A stretch of DNA of 64,000 nucleotides from Ahaetulla prasina (lineage: Eukaryota > Chordata > Lepidosauria > Squamata > Colubridae), in assembly GCF_028640845.1 (NCBI RefSeq), contig NC_080548.1:9542314-9606313 (forward strand). The letters are read 5' to 3'. The translations under genes and the position numbers were made by a program. Below the pieces are notes generated by a model that was not told the DNA's origin, made no database searches, and was given only the letters and a program-made list of their open reading frames with translations. This document shows, in pieces, positions 10,869 through 21,893 of the stretch. Positions within the stretch are counted from its first letter, which is position 1, and each line of letters starts with the position of its first letter.

Positions 10869-11510
10869 TATTCTGAGAACTTATGCATTGGAGAAAAATT
10901 CCTTGTGTGTTCAATCACACTTGGCCAATAAATAATTCTATTCTATTCTATTCTATTCCATTCCATCCCATCCCATCCCATCCCATCCTATCCTATCCTA
11001 TCCTATCCTTCTACCCTACACCTATTCCTTTCCCATCCCATCCCATCCCACTCTATCCCACCCCTCCCTACCCTTCCCTTCTCTATCTATCCTATCCTAT
11101 CCTATCCTATCCTATCCTTCTACCCTACCCAACCGTACCCTACCCTAACCCTAACCCTAACACATCCCATCTCATCCCACCCTTCCCTTCCCTTCCCTAT
11201 CCTATCCTATTCTTCTACCCTACCCTACCCTACTCTACCTTACCCTACCCTAACCCTAATCTTAACCCATCCCATCCAATACCACCCTTCCCTACCCTTC
11301 CCTTCCCTATCCTTCCCTTCCCTATCTATCCTATCCTATTCTTCTACCCTACCCTACCCTAACCCTAACCCTATCCCATCCCATCCCACCCTTCCCTTCC
11401 CTTCCCTTCCCTTCCCTTCCCTATCCTATCATCCTATCCTATCCTATCCCATCCCACCCCTCCCTATGCTTCCCTATCCTTCCCTTCCCTACCCTATCCT
11501 ATTCTATCCT
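10869..11510 (+). repeat. Degenerate pentamer arrays on an AATAG LINE tail
   Basis: A short LINE 3' end (CAATCACACTTGGCCAATAA) runs into TTCTA repeats, then TCCCA, TATCC, TACCC, TTCCC blocks and CCTAACCCTAACCCTAA. It is a chain of related pentamers with a few telomere-like CCCTAA hexamers near 11145-11160. It gives long false YPTLPYPILSYP frames. Confidence 0.93.
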
Positions 11511-12750
11511 TCAAGTTCCCTAAGAGAAATAATCACCTAACCAGATAACCAAGAATGAATTATAACCCCAAACCTGGCCAAAAACAGGCATAGCAAGGTT
11601 CAGTATGATCCTTTCCTCTTTCTTTCTTTCTTTCCCTCTCAGCTGGAAATTTAATCCTTTAAGAGTGGCCTTTTGTACTATAAGATGATACATAAAAATC
11701 TAGTTGAAGTTTTCTCCATTTCATCTCCCTCTCTGAAATGATCTTGCCTGCTGCATTTCTGCAGGCCAAGTTAAATGACAGGCAATCCATAATTGGGAGT
11801 TTAGAAATAAACATCATCATCAGCTTTGAGTTATTAATGTGTTCATGGAGCATTACAAGAACAGAGATCCCAGAACGAAAGAAGCAAGACATTTCATTGT
11901 CTTCTGCCTTCCATTGAGGACCTATATACTGCACAAATCAAGAAGGGGGCCGTGAAAATATTTACAGATCCCTCACATCCAGGACATAAACTGTTCCAAC
12001 TCCTACCCTCAAAATGACGCTATAGAGCACTGCACACCAGAACAACTAGACACAAGAACAGTTTTTTCCCGAAGGCCATCACTCTGCTAAACAAATAATT
12101 CCCTCAACACTGTCAAACTATTTACTAAATCTGCACTACTATTAATCTTCTCATCGTTCCCATCACCCATCTCTTTCCACTTATGACTCTATGACTGTAA
12201 CTTTGTTGCTGGCAATCCTATTACCCTAATATATAATTTATATTGATATATTGACCATCAATTGTGTTGTAAATGTTGTACCTTGATGAACGTATCTTTT
12301 CTTTTATGTACACTGAGAGCGTATGCACCAAGACAAATTCCTTGTGTGTCCAATCACACTTGGCCAATAAAAAAATCTATTCTATTCTATTCAAAGGGAG
12401 CTTAATTGGGGGCTATGCTGAAGGGCTCATTCTTAGACTACAATCCTCCCCAAATGTTTTTCCAATGTAATCTTAGAAAATGTATTTGTTTTTCCAACGT
12501 GATCTTAGAAAAGTGGGGTTTTCATTGGAATTGCCTCTTTTTTGAAGTGGGAGGACAACTTTTGATAGTACTCTATCACCATCCTGTGGCCATTGAGGAA
12601 GCAACAATTTGTCACAATCATCTCCTGCCTTCCAAGAGGCACAGATATTGCAGAAGAATGGTGGTTAAGGAACAAATAGAATCCCATCATGGCTTTTATT
12701 TTATTTTTTATTGTTCTCCAATAGTATTGGACTTCTATCCTATCCTGTTC
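11235..12750. repeat. Tandem duplication, copy A (~1.5 kb)
   Basis: Sequence from the pentamer array, through TCAAGTTCCCTAAGAGAAAT (11511), a LINE 3' end, and CCTGTTCTTCTACCCTACCC (12743), is repeated in copy B at an offset of about 1515 bp. The two copies are nearly identical by eye. Differences include a 12-bp TCCTTGTAATCC-type insertion in B near 13386 and a changed stretch in A near 12218-12232. Confidence 0.92.
11902..12390 (+). pseudogene. AATAG-tailed LINE fragment in copy A
   Basis: Frames PSIEDLYTA, KIFTDPSHPGHKLFQLLPS and TTRHKNSFFPKAITLLNK (ORF end) followed by the shared 3' UTR and three TTCTA units. 5'-truncated. Confidence 0.88.
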
Positions 12751-14266
12751 TTCTACCCTACCCTACCCTAACCCTAATCTTAACCCATCCCATCCCATAC
12801 CACCTTCCCTACCCTTCCCTTCCCTATCCTTCCCTTCCCTATCTATCCTATCCTATTCTTCTACTCTACCCTACCCTAACTCTAACCCTATCCCATCCCA
12901 TCCCACCCTTCCCTTCCCTTCCCTTCCCTTCCCTTCCCTATCCTATCATCCTATCCTATCCTATCCCATCCCACCCCTCCCTATGCTTCCCTATCCTTCC
13001 CTTCCCTACCCTATCCTATTCTATCCTTCAAGTTCCCTAAGAGAAATAATCACCTAACCAGATAACCAAGAATGAATTATAACCCCAAACCTGGCCAAAA
13101 ACAGGCATAGCAAGGTTCAGTATGATCCTTTCCTCTTTCTTTCTTTCTTTCCCTCTCAGCTGGAAATTTAATCCTTTAAGAGTGGCCTTTTGTACTATAA
13201 GATGATACATAAAAATCTAGTTGAAGTTTTCTCCATTTCATCTCCCTCTCTGAAATGATCTTGCCTGCTGCATTTCTGCAGGCCAAGTTAAATGACAGGC
13301 AATCCATAATTGGGAGTTTAGAAATAAACATCATCATCAGCTTTGAGTTATTAATGTGTTCATGGAGCATTACAAGAACAGAGATCCTTGTAATCCTAGA
13401 ACGAAAGAAGCAAGACATTTCATTGTCTTCTGCCTTCCATTGAGGACCTATATACTGCACGAATCAAGAAGGGGGCCGTGAAAATATTTACAGATCCCTC
13501 ACATCCAGGACATAAACTGTTTCAACTCCTACCCTCAAAACGACGCTATAGAGCACTGCACACCAGAACAACTAGACACAAGAACAGTTTTTTCCCGAAG
13601 GCCATCACTCTGCTAAACAAATAATTCCCTCAACACTGTCAAACTATTTACTAAATCTGCACTACTATTAATCTTCTCATCGTTCCCATCACCCATCTCT
13701 TTCCACTTATGACTCTATGACTGTAACTTTGTTGCTGGCAATCCTTATGATTTATATTGATATATTGACCATCAATTGTGTTGTAAATGTTGTACCTTGA
13801 TGAACGTATCTTTTCTTTTATGTACACTGAGAGTGTATGCACCAAGACAAATTCCTTGTGTGTCCAATCACACTTGGCCAATAAAAAATTCTATTCTATT
13901 CTATTCAAAGGGAGCTTAATTGGGGGCTATGCTGAAGGGCTCATTCTTAGACTACAATCCTCCCCAAATGTTTTTCCAATGTAATCTTAGAAAATGTATT
14001 TGTTTTTCCAACGTGATCTTAGAAAAGTGGGGTTTTCATTGGAATTGCCTCTTTATTTGAAGTGGGAAGACAACTTTTGATAGTACTCTATCACCATCCT
14101 GTGGCCATTGAGGAAGCAACAATTTGTCACAACCATCTCCTGCCTTCCAAGAGGCACAGATATTGCAGAAGAATGGTGGTTAAGGAACAAATAGAATCCC
14201 ATCATGGCTTTTATTTTATTTTTTATTGTTCTCCAATAGTATTGGACTTCTATCCTATCCTGTTCT
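12751..14266. repeat. Tandem duplication, copy B (~1.5 kb)
   Basis: Second copy of the unit. TCAAGTTCCC recurs at 13028 and the unit joint CTTCTACCCTACCC at 14264. Pentamer arrays stand at each unit boundary (about 11235, 12750, 14266), so unequal exchange between arrays is a plausible cause. Confidence 0.92.
13430..13905 (+). pseudogene. AATAG-tailed LINE fragment in copy B
   Basis: The same LINE end as at 11902-12390, duplicated with its flank rather than independently inserted, because the sequence on both sides is shared. Confidence 0.88.
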
Positions 14267-14380
14267 TCTACCCTACCCTACCCTAACCCTAATCTTAACC
14301 CATCCCATCCCATACCACCCTTCCCTTCTCTTCTCTATCCTTCCCTATCCCTTTCCTATCTCATCCCATCCCATCCCAGT
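14267..14380 (+). repeat. Pentamer array at the end of the duplication
   Basis: TACCC, TTCCC and TCCCA repeats, matching the start of the unit. The array ends at CCCATCCCAGTTTAGTTAG. Confidence 0.9.
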
Positions 14381-14710
14381 TTAGTTAGTGTGGTCTACAC
14401 AACAAACTTTTCTTCTGTTTTGTCAGCAACTGTGGCTGGCATTTTCAGAGACAAGGTGGCCTAATATACAGATCATGGGTAACTAGACAGGGACAGACTG
14501 GGTTCATATCTTTATAGGCAGGTGTCCTGTCTCCTGATTTGTCTTTATAATTATGATATTATAAATTATAAGGAACTCTTGTGTAGACCAAAAGCCCAAC
14601 AATGCCTAACGAATACTGGCTGTGAAAACCTACATCAGTTTATTGCTGTCAGTTTGGCAAATATTTATCCTACCCACATACCTTGGGAAAGGGGATTCAT
14701 GAGAATGCAA
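14381..14710. other. No recognised feature
   Basis: Non-coding sequence without a repeat I can name. Confidence 0.5.
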
Positions 14711-14777
14711 CAGGTGGTGGGATTCAGCCGGTTCACATTTGCGAACCGGTAGGGAAGGTTAGTGAATCCCACCTCTG
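14711..14777. mobile_element. Very short hAT-type element (67 bp)
   Basis: CAGGTGGTGGGATTCAGCCG at the left and GTGAATCCCACCTCTG at the right, with GCGAACCGGT inside: the two ends of an ACCGGTT-family element with the middle deleted. The flanking 8 bp do not match. Confidence 0.65.
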
Positions 14778-14793
14778 ATCAGGTCCTTTACAG

Positions 14794-14928
14794 CAGGGGT
14801 CTCCAACCTTGGTCCTTTTAAGACTTGTGGACTTCAACTCCCAGAGTTCCTCAGCCAGCTTTGCTGGCTGAGGGACTCTGGGAGTTGAAGTCCACAAGTC
14901 TTAAAGGGACCAAGGTTGGAGACCCCTG
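14794..14928. mobile_element. Foldback hAT element
   Basis: CAGGGGTCTCCAACCTTGGT ... ACCAAGGTTGGAGACCCCTG, nearly a perfect 135-bp hairpin with a short spacer AGCCAGCTTTGCTGGCTGAG. Flanks CTTTACAG and CCTTACAG (7 of 8). Confidence 0.92.
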
Positions 14929-15354
14929 CCTTACAGGGATACCCATGCAAGAATCATAGAATGAGAAATAGAATAAGAAAGAATAATCTGCAAAATGGCA
15001 GTAGAGATGCCACAACTGAGTATTCTCCTTTCATGCGTATAAAGTAGGCGAAGGTGGCACTGTGACCCTCCTAGTCACCATCTCACAGATTCTGACACCC
15101 ATCCATGAAGATAACCCTGAGTCTTTTGAAGTTGCTTGACCAATTTCTATACTCTGTTGTCAGGGCCCCCATAAGATACCATTCAGCATCTTTGCTGAAT
15201 GAGAACAATGCATCACACCAATTGCAGGAGAACATTTCTAAGAGAACAGATGGCTGTCCCTTTAGCACATGATATGGACCGTACAATAGAAACTGAATCA
15301 GTGTTGCTGATTTGGGGGTTGCTGTGGTGAATCAACAGATTTCTTTATATAGAG

Positions 15355-15475
15355 CAGGGGTACCCAATCTTGGCAACTTTAAGCCTGGTGGACTTAAACT
15401 CCCAGCTTTGCTGGCTGGGGTATTTTGGGAGTTGAAGTCCTCCAGGTTTAAAGTTGCCAAGGTTGGGGACCCCTG
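15355..15475. mobile_element. Foldback hAT element with perfect TSD
   Basis: Inverted arms with CAGGGGTACCCAATCTTGG at the left and CCAAGGTTGGGGACCCCTG at the right. Perfect 8-bp duplication ATATAGAG (15347-15354, 15476-15483). Confidence 0.93.
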
Positions 15476-15483
15476 ATATAGAG

Positions 15484-16861
15484 AAACATGTTGCAGGTAT
15501 TCACAGGTTTTGATTCATGGCATTCATTTCTACCTTTCACCACCCTGATGCTATCCAGATGAGTTTCACTACAACTCCCATCATCTGCTCAAGCCTAATG
15601 GAACTGTAATCCTCCCCAACAGGAGGGAACCAGGTTGGAAAAATTTGAGAGACGTGTCTACAGTTTTACAATAAAAGTGCTTGCTGTGAAGTGTGCAGCT
15701 TGCTTTTCCAGCCAGATCTGCTGAACCATAGAAACCATAATTCATACTCCATTTTTTTGAGTTGGGTTGATATCAGTCAAGAGAATAATTTTTGAAGCCA
15801 CCACTGAGAAAGCTGTGTCCTTCCTCCCATCTGGGCTAAAAGGTCCTGGCAAAGTCCGATCCTGGCAAAATCTGTCCTTAATAAGATCAATATCAGAGAC
15901 TCAGCTTTAGGCCAAACAATTAAGCAGAGCATTTAACGATGCCAAGAACCTGAAATTTTCTTCTGGTTGACACCCATCCAACTCTTTCCCTTCAATACTC
16001 AGCTCAGTCTTCCCCAATCCAGTGACTTCAGAAATGGCCAAGTTCACTCCTCATTTTCCCTGATCAGATGTCTTGTTTAGACATCTGATACTCTTTAAAA
16101 ATAATAATAATAATTCCATTGTTGGTTCAAGTTTCTTGTGATTTTCTGGTTTAATTTTTCAACTTGTCATGGAAGCGTATCACCCCAGAGATCTGAATGG
16201 CCCCAACTTTGTTAGCAATTCTCAAAACATTGAAGATCTTAATTTTCACTAGGAATTTAGATCAGTTTGATAGATGAACTCTGTTATTAGCAACCAGGTG
16301 GGTTGTTGTTTTTTTCAGCCAGTGTGATAATTATTTATCTTTGGGTGAAAGCTAAGAGACATTTCAGCTATTTTCTCGATGCTATGAAATGGCTAACTAG
16401 CAGTGGGAAAGAAATGTTTGGCTGGAAGGGGAAAAAAATTATATAATTGCAGTATTTGAAGGAAATGGCTCCTTCCACACAATCACACACAGAGAAAATA
16501 TATCATGAAAAGGAATAAAATATGGTGCAGATTAATCATTAGGCATATGGACATGCATACAGATATTCCTGGAGAGTTTTTAACAGAGGTTTGTCTTTAC
16601 AGTATAAAAATAGTCTGGCATGAACTTCCACCTGGCAAACGGCAAACAGCAATTTAAAAACTCTCTGAAAATTAAGATAGAACTTATTGTTGTGAATGTA
16701 TCATATACTGCTATCTTCAGATTTAGACTCACAACACTCATTGCTCCAATGAGGAATAATTCCTGATCAGATCAACTCATCCCCACGCATTCTTGCTGGT
16801 TATGGAAAAAGTTATCTTCAAAGTGAAGAACGAAGAGCTGAATTGTCTCTCTGGTAACTAG
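15484..16861. other. No recognised feature
   Basis: About 1.4 kb of AT-rich, apparently single-copy sequence. No exon-like frame or repeat edge seen. Confidence 0.5.
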
Positions 16862-16951
16862 AAAATTCATCCAGTTTTGGTCACTACAACATAAAAAAGA
16901 TGTTGAGACTCTGGAAAGAGTGCAGAAAACAGCAACGATTAGGGGTCTGGG

Positions 16952-17088
16952 CAGTGGTGAGATTCAAGTAATTTAACAACTGGTTCTCTGCCCTAATGAT
17001 TCCTTCCAACCATCTGTTTACCAAACTGCTCAGAAAGTTAACAACCGGTTCTCCCGAAGTGGTGCGAACTGGCTGAATCCCACCACTG
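16952..17088. mobile_element. 137-bp hAT non-autonomous element nested in CR1
   Basis: Termini CAGTGGTGAGATTCAAG and GGCTGAATCCCACCACTG. Perfect 8-bp TSD GGTCTGGG (16944-16951, 17089-17096). Removing the element and one TSD restores the CR1 sequence. The copy at 42807-42943 has the same length and about 90% identity by eye. Confidence 0.95.
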
Positions 17089-17471
17089 GGTCTGGGGGCT
17101 AAAACAGATGAAGAACGGTTGCAGGAATTGGATGTGTCTAGTCTAGTGAAAAGAAGGACTAGATGAGATATGATAGCAGTGTCCTGATATTTGAGGGGCT
17201 CCAGAAAAATAAAGGGTGATGAAGATGAATCAACCTATTTTCCAAAGTATCTGAAGACAAGAAAAGAAGCAATAGATGGAAATTAACCAAGGAGAGAAGC
17301 AATGTAGAACTAAGGATACATTTCCTAACAATGAGAGCAATTACCCAGTGGAACAACTTGCCTTCAGAAGTTGTGGGTGCTCCATCATTAGAGACCTTCA
17401 AAAAGAGACTGGACAGCCATTTGTCTGAAATGCTATAGGATCCCCTGCTTGATCAGGGAGTTGGACTAGAA

Positions 17472-17589
17472 CAGGGGTCTCCAACCTTAGCAACTTTAAG
17501 GCTTGTGGACTTCAACTCCCAGAGTTCCTCAGCCAGCTTTGGGAGTTGAAGTCCACAAGCCTTAAAGTTACTAAGATTGAAGACCCCTG
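17472..17589. mobile_element. Foldback hAT element nested in CR1
   Basis: Begins CAGGGGTCTCCAACCTTAG and ends AAGATTGAAGACCCCTG. Perfect TSD GACTAGAA (17464-17471, 17590-17597), lying in the CR1 motif GTTGGACTAGAA. Confidence 0.94.
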
Positions 17590-17640
17590 GACTAGAAGAC
17601 CTCCAAGGTCCCTTCCAACTATGTTATTGTGTTAACTATG

Positions 17641-17976
17641 TTACTACATTACATGGCCAGGAGATGGCACTATTGGAATTATTTCTTCTTTTTTTCATTT
17701 TGAGTTCATAATTATTGAAATGGCAGCCCTAGTATCTTCCATACCATGAATTAAAGGGCAGATGTCAGGTGAGATACTTCTGGAAGTAAGGAACTAATAA
17801 GCACTAGGAAAGTAGGTATGAGACCCGCAACTTATCATTCAATTGGCTTCAGCTTCCACTTTGTGTTTTCTAGTCCCATGCAAGGAGATAAAAAGGAAAA
17901 TCCACTGCAGATTTTTTTGCTAGTTCCCATTCATTCTGAGAAATGAGCATTTGACTTCGAAGGAGAGAAGCAATTT
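17641..17976. other. No recognised feature
   Basis: Non-coding sequence between the CR1 and the L1 end. Confidence 0.5.
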
Positions 17977-17989
17977 AAAGAAAAGTCCT

Positions 17990-18375
17990 GTGGAGTAAAC
18001 TTAATCTTCTTTTTCAGAATGATGTATAAATATAATTAATGTAGGGTCGGGTCTGCCCAGCTACCATTTTAGAATGGTGGGGAGGGAGAAAAGAGGAGAG
18101 AGTAGGAGGTAGGAAAGAGGAGAAGAGGGGTAGAAGAGGAAGGAAGAGGGGTAGAAGAGGGAGAAGGAAGGTATAGGGTGGAGGGAGGAGAGGATGTAGA
18201 TAAGAGAAGGGGAGGAAGGTCTGGAAAGTAGAAGAAGGTAGAAGAGGGAAGAGAGTTAAAAGGAGGGGGTGGTGACTGGCAAAGCCCGACTAATTGTATA
18301 TGACTGTACATTGGATGAGTTGTTGGATATGAATGTAAAAATAAAACTTTTTTATAAAAAAAAGAAAAGAAAAGA
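17990..18375 (+). mobile_element. L1 LINE 3' end (purine-rich UTR and poly(A))
   Basis: A purine-rich strand (18070-18265, GGGAGG/AGAAGAGG) followed by TGTATATGACTGTACATTGG, AAAATAAAACTTTTTTATAA and an AAAAG-rich tail, like the 3' UTR of L1. It is bracketed by a 13-bp duplication AAAGAAAAGTCCT (17977-17989, 18376-18388), the length expected for L1 integration, although its A-rich half could overlap the tail. Confidence 0.75.
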
Positions 18376-18388
18376 AAAGAAAAGTCCT

Positions 18389-18825
18389 CTAGGTGTAATA
18401 TGATATTCTTGCACCTACTTAACATGAGGCTTAGAACAAATGTTTTCAAAATTATTCAGGATGCAAAACTCTTTTTTTAAACAAATTCCAATTTATGGAT
18501 GAAGCGGCAAACCTTGAGAGAGAGAAGTTGGGCTGCATTTGACCGAGGTTTTGTTTTTTTTTAATCCCCTTCATCTCCCATGGGAAACCACCAAATTCTC
18601 ACAGAGTTGCAGGGTTCTGCAGAGCACCCGAGTTTGAAAAACCTTGGCCAGAGTCCGGGTGTCTGGAAGAAGGAAGCAAAAGGGAGACAAGATGGCAATT
18701 GTGTGGTAGCAAAATGATGCCACATAAATACTCGTATCAGACATCTGAGGGACGGTGTCAGGTGCAAAAAGTCAGGAGCCAGGATAGTTTTAAAAGTACT
18801 ACAACTTGGCACTACTACAAGTACT
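18389..18825. other. No recognised feature
   Basis: Non-coding. A 101-codon minus-strand frame has no motif. Confidence 0.5.
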
Positions 18826-18955
18826 ACAAACTGGAGGTTTTTAAGAAGAAATAATTGGACAGCCATTTGTCAGAAATGATACGTGGTTTCCTGCTTGAGC
18901 AAGGGGTTGGACTAAAAGACCTCCAAGGTGTCTTCCGACTCTGTTACTCTGTTAA
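18826..18955 (+). mobile_element. CR1 3' end, short
   Basis: TGGAGGTTTTTAAGAAGAAA, GGACAGCCATTTGTCAGAAA, TTGGACTAAAAGACCTCCAA and a TCTGTTACTCTGTTA tail: the last ~130 bp of CR1. Confidence 0.88.
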
Positions 18956-19090
18956 GTTTATTTCAGGCTACCTATGCACAAGAATTTGAACTAACAGTTA
19001 AGGAAGATTGGCGCCAGATAAGAGTCAATGGACTTCAAGAGGGGCTGGACTTAGATCTCTCTTGAGGGGTGCAGAGACCATAAACTAATG

Positions 19091-19719
19091 TGTTGTGACT
19101 CGTCCTCCCTCCTCTCCTCAGCCGGGCCCCTCCCGTCTCCAACCGGGCTTTTATCAGACTCTGAGTCTGATAATGAAGATGAACGGCCTGTTATGACTCC
19201 AGCCCCCGGCCCTGGCCCCATGCCTGGAGAGGATTCAAGGAGTGAAAGGAAAAGGCCGATAAACCTCACTCATACAGCGTGTGTTCCTTTGGCTCACCTT
19301 CAGAGCAGGAAGCCAGCCAGGTGGTAGAATTACCCGGGCCTACTCCCTCTGACCCCTTCCTTTCCCAGATGTTGACAGCAGGTCCAGCTGAAGACAATTC
19401 AGAGTGGGTGGACCCTCGCTTCTGGAGATCTGAGAGGTGACACCAGCAGAAGGAAGGGCGGGGCAGGCCTGGATAAATGCTGAGTCATGGAGCCACACCC
19501 CACAGCCTATATAAAGGACCTGCTTTTGGCATTCCAACCTTGAGTCAAGCAAAGTCTTATCTAGTTTGCTGATATCGGACCCTATCGCTGAAGTCACAAC
19601 TTGGACTCCTGCCTGCCCTGATAAATATCGAAAGAACTTGGCAAGCTGCAGAGGCTTCGTTTCCAAGTTTGTTACGGACTTCTTTGACTTGTTCATTGGA
19701 GTGAGGGTGGGACACGACA
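19091..19719 (+). mobile_element. Solo LTR (629 bp) with 5-bp TSD
   Basis: Starts TGTTGTGACTCGTCC and ends GGTGGGACACGACA (TG...CA with short inverted ends). It is flanked by the perfect 5-bp duplication TAATG (19086-19090, 19720-19724). A TATA box TATATAAA lies at 19508-19515, about two thirds along, as in a U3 promoter. No internal retroelement genes adjoin it, so it is a recombined solo LTR. Five-bp TSD fits Ty3/gypsy or some endogenous retrovirus groups; I cannot decide between them. Confidence 0.92.
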
Positions 19720-19969
19720 TAATGGTTCATTTGAACCCAATCTCGGGCTCAGCCTGCTTGTCTCCTACATCAAGTATTCTATGTCACTCCAATTGAATTA
19801 GCATCCATCTGAGTGACATACAAGCCTAGCAAGTAAGGGATGAGAAATGGAAATGCCCCCATGTGAAATCACTGCAATTGACTGCAGACCGTTGGTGAAG
19901 TCATGGATGCCTTGCTATTCCTTACAGAATCCTATCTCCGATGCTCTGCAGCATTTCATTTCACTTATT

Positions 19970-20410
19970 ACAGACTTACGGCCATAATGGAGCCTGCCCA
20001 TCATGGTCATAAGTCATGACAATTATACATTGGGTCACCCACGTGACCGATCCAATTTTATGGCCTTTTTTTGCAGTGGGCATTAAGCAAACACTGTGAC
20101 CACTAAGTGTGACCACTAATACTTCACTATGGGCTGGTTTTGCCAAATGTCAGAAGTAAAGGCCACTTTTTGACAAAACTGTTATTAAACAGTCATGTGA
20201 CTGCAAGGCATCATAAATGCTGTGAATGCGGGTCAGTTGCTAAGTGCCCAACATGCAGTGACATGATCTGGGCGGCACCAAGATCCCTTCCAACTGTATT
20301 ATTCTGCTATTCCCATCGGAATTTCAAAACCAGGTCATAAGTAACTCCATGGAGATCTAATGTAACTTTGAACAATCGCTAAGCAACCAGCCATAAGTCA
20401 AGGACTACTT
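19970..20410 (+). mobile_element. TA-type MITE, diverged
   Basis: CAGACTTACGGCCATAATGG near the left and CATAAGTCAAGGACTACT at the right. The interior has GTGACCACTAAGTG and repeated CATAAG motifs. The left terminus is decayed. Confidence 0.65.
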
Positions 20411-20477
20411 TAAAGAACAACAAAACCTAAATAAGTAGTCTGATTACTAACTATTGGAAACTATTAACTATTGGAAT

Positions 20478-20696
20478 AGCACTAGCAGTAGCACTTAGAC
20501 TTATATACCGCTTTACAGTGCTTTACAGCCCTCTATAAGCGGTTTACAGAGTTAGCATATGGCCCCCAACAATCTGGCTCCTCCTTTTACCCACCTGGGA
20601 AGGATGGAAGGCTGAGTCAACCTTGAGTAATGAGAATCAAACTGCTGGCAGTCAGCAGAATTAGCCCGCAATACTGCTTTCTAACCACTGTGCCAC
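20478..20696 (-). mobile_element. tRNA-derived SINE, minus strand
   Basis: Reversed copy of the family at 46428-46672: + strand TATATACCGCTTTACAGTGC, GGATGGAAGGCTGAGTCAAC and the head CTAACCACTGTGCCACCAC. Confidence 0.85.
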
Positions 20697-20766
20697 CACA
20701 GAAGGAAGGAAGGAAGGAAGGAAGGAAGGAAGGAAGGAAGGAAGGAAGGAAGGAAGGAAGGAAGGA
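20697..20766. repeat. (GGAA)n microsatellite
   Basis: About 17 GGAA units lying exactly between two minus-strand SINE copies. Confidence 0.97.
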
Positions 20767-20900
20767 CAGACTAGCACTTAGACTTATCCTGCTTCACACA
20801 GTACAGCCCTCTCTAAGTGGTTTACAGAGACAGCATTTTGCCCCCAACAATTTGGGTCCTCATTTTACCCACCTCAGAAGGATGGAAGGCTGAGTCAACC
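20767..20900 (-). mobile_element. tRNA-derived SINE 3' half, minus strand
   Basis: Second copy: ACTTAGACTTATCCTGCTTC, AAGTGGTTTACAGAG and GGATGGAAGGCTGAGTCAAC. The tRNA-like head is missing. Confidence 0.82.
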
Positions 20901-21606
20901 ATGAGCCTTGAATAAGAAGATAATTCAATCAGTTGGGGTCCAAAGCCCTGAATTCAGCTACTATTAATACTTTAGACCTGGTCCTGTCATATAGAGGGCA
21001 ATGAAGGACATACTGAATAATGTTCTCTGACTTTACCAACATCAGAAGGACAGACACTATTTGACTGGGTTCTTTTTTTAAAAAAAAAAATCTCCCCTGA
21101 AGATATGCCAAGGGCATGATCCACTAGTGAAGAGATGTAAATGCTTTTCTCAATGGCCACCCATAATATTAACCAGATACTGGGAGAGGCTCCTCTAGTT
21201 TTTATAATGACCTAAGATGAACATTTGGATGACTGTACCACAGTAGCATCCTTATCAGCATCTCTTTCAAAAATGCTACAGTAGGTCTAGTTGTGTCTTT
21301 GTTCCAAGGACTGAATTGTTCCAAAGAGAATAATTTGGAAGGTGGTGAAAGTTTAGCCCAACTATATAATGGAGAAGACCAACTTTGACAATATGGGATT
21401 CTTAAAGTCTTTCTAGGTTTTCTTAGTGTCCCAACAATGCAAGAGGTACCCTAATAGAGACTGAGGGCAACCCTATCTTGTAAGGTATCTACAGATTTAG
21501 TAGCTGTCAAGTCTTTTTGTCATGAATTCTGGTTACTTGATCTGACCAACCATGACCCAAAGTCAGGACGTGCCTGAAAGAATGGTCTGCAAAGAGTAAT
21601 TTTTGT
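20901..21606. other. No recognised feature
   Basis: Non-coding with an A/T-rich tract at 21070-21090. Confidence 0.5.
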
Positions 21607-21893
21607 TCTGGAGAACCGGTAGTGGAAATTTTGAGTAGTTCAGAGAACCAGCAAATACCACCTCTGTTTGGCCCCAGAGTGGGGTGGAAATGGAGATTTT
21701 GCAGTATCCTTCCCCTGGAGTGGGATGGGAATGGAGAGTTTGCAATACCCTTCCCCCAGGAGTGGGAAGGGAATGGAGAGTTTGCAATATCCTTCCCCTG
21801 CCATGCCCATCAAGCCACACCCACAAAGCCACACCACACCCACAAAGCCACACCCACAGATCCGGTAGTAAAAAAAATTGAATTCCACCACTG
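21607..21893. mobile_element. hAT-type element, one end truncated
   Basis: Reversed ACCGGTT-family element: GGAGAACCGGTAGTGGAAAT at the left (terminus missing), internal repeats of GGGAATGGAGAGTTTGCAAT, GCCACACCCACAAAGCCACA, and the right end TTGAATTCCACCACTG. Confidence 0.8.

Larger units (their letters stand above)
16862..17640 (+). pseudogene. CR1 LINE 3' end with two nested hAT elements
   Basis: CR1 body: AAAAAAGATGTTGAGACTCT ... ACGATTAGGGGTCTGG, resumes GGCTAAAACAGATGAAGAAC, continues to CTCCAAGGTCCCTTCCAACT. It is interrupted by a hAT at 16952-17088 and a foldback element at 17472-17589, both with 8-bp duplications of CR1 sequence. Both hATs are therefore younger than the CR1. Confidence 0.93.

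Noticed and set aside
11145..11160. CCCTAACCCTAACCCTAA as a telomere or interstitial telomere
   Set aside because: Only about three hexamers inside a pentamer array of similar composition. Best explained by motif drift.
10883..11362. 159-codon ORF rich in YPTLPYPI
   Set aside because: Translation of pentamer microsatellites.
19088..19327. Acidic/proline-rich frame (SDSESDNEDE...)
   Set aside because: Lies inside a solo LTR with defined TSDs. No sign of a gene.
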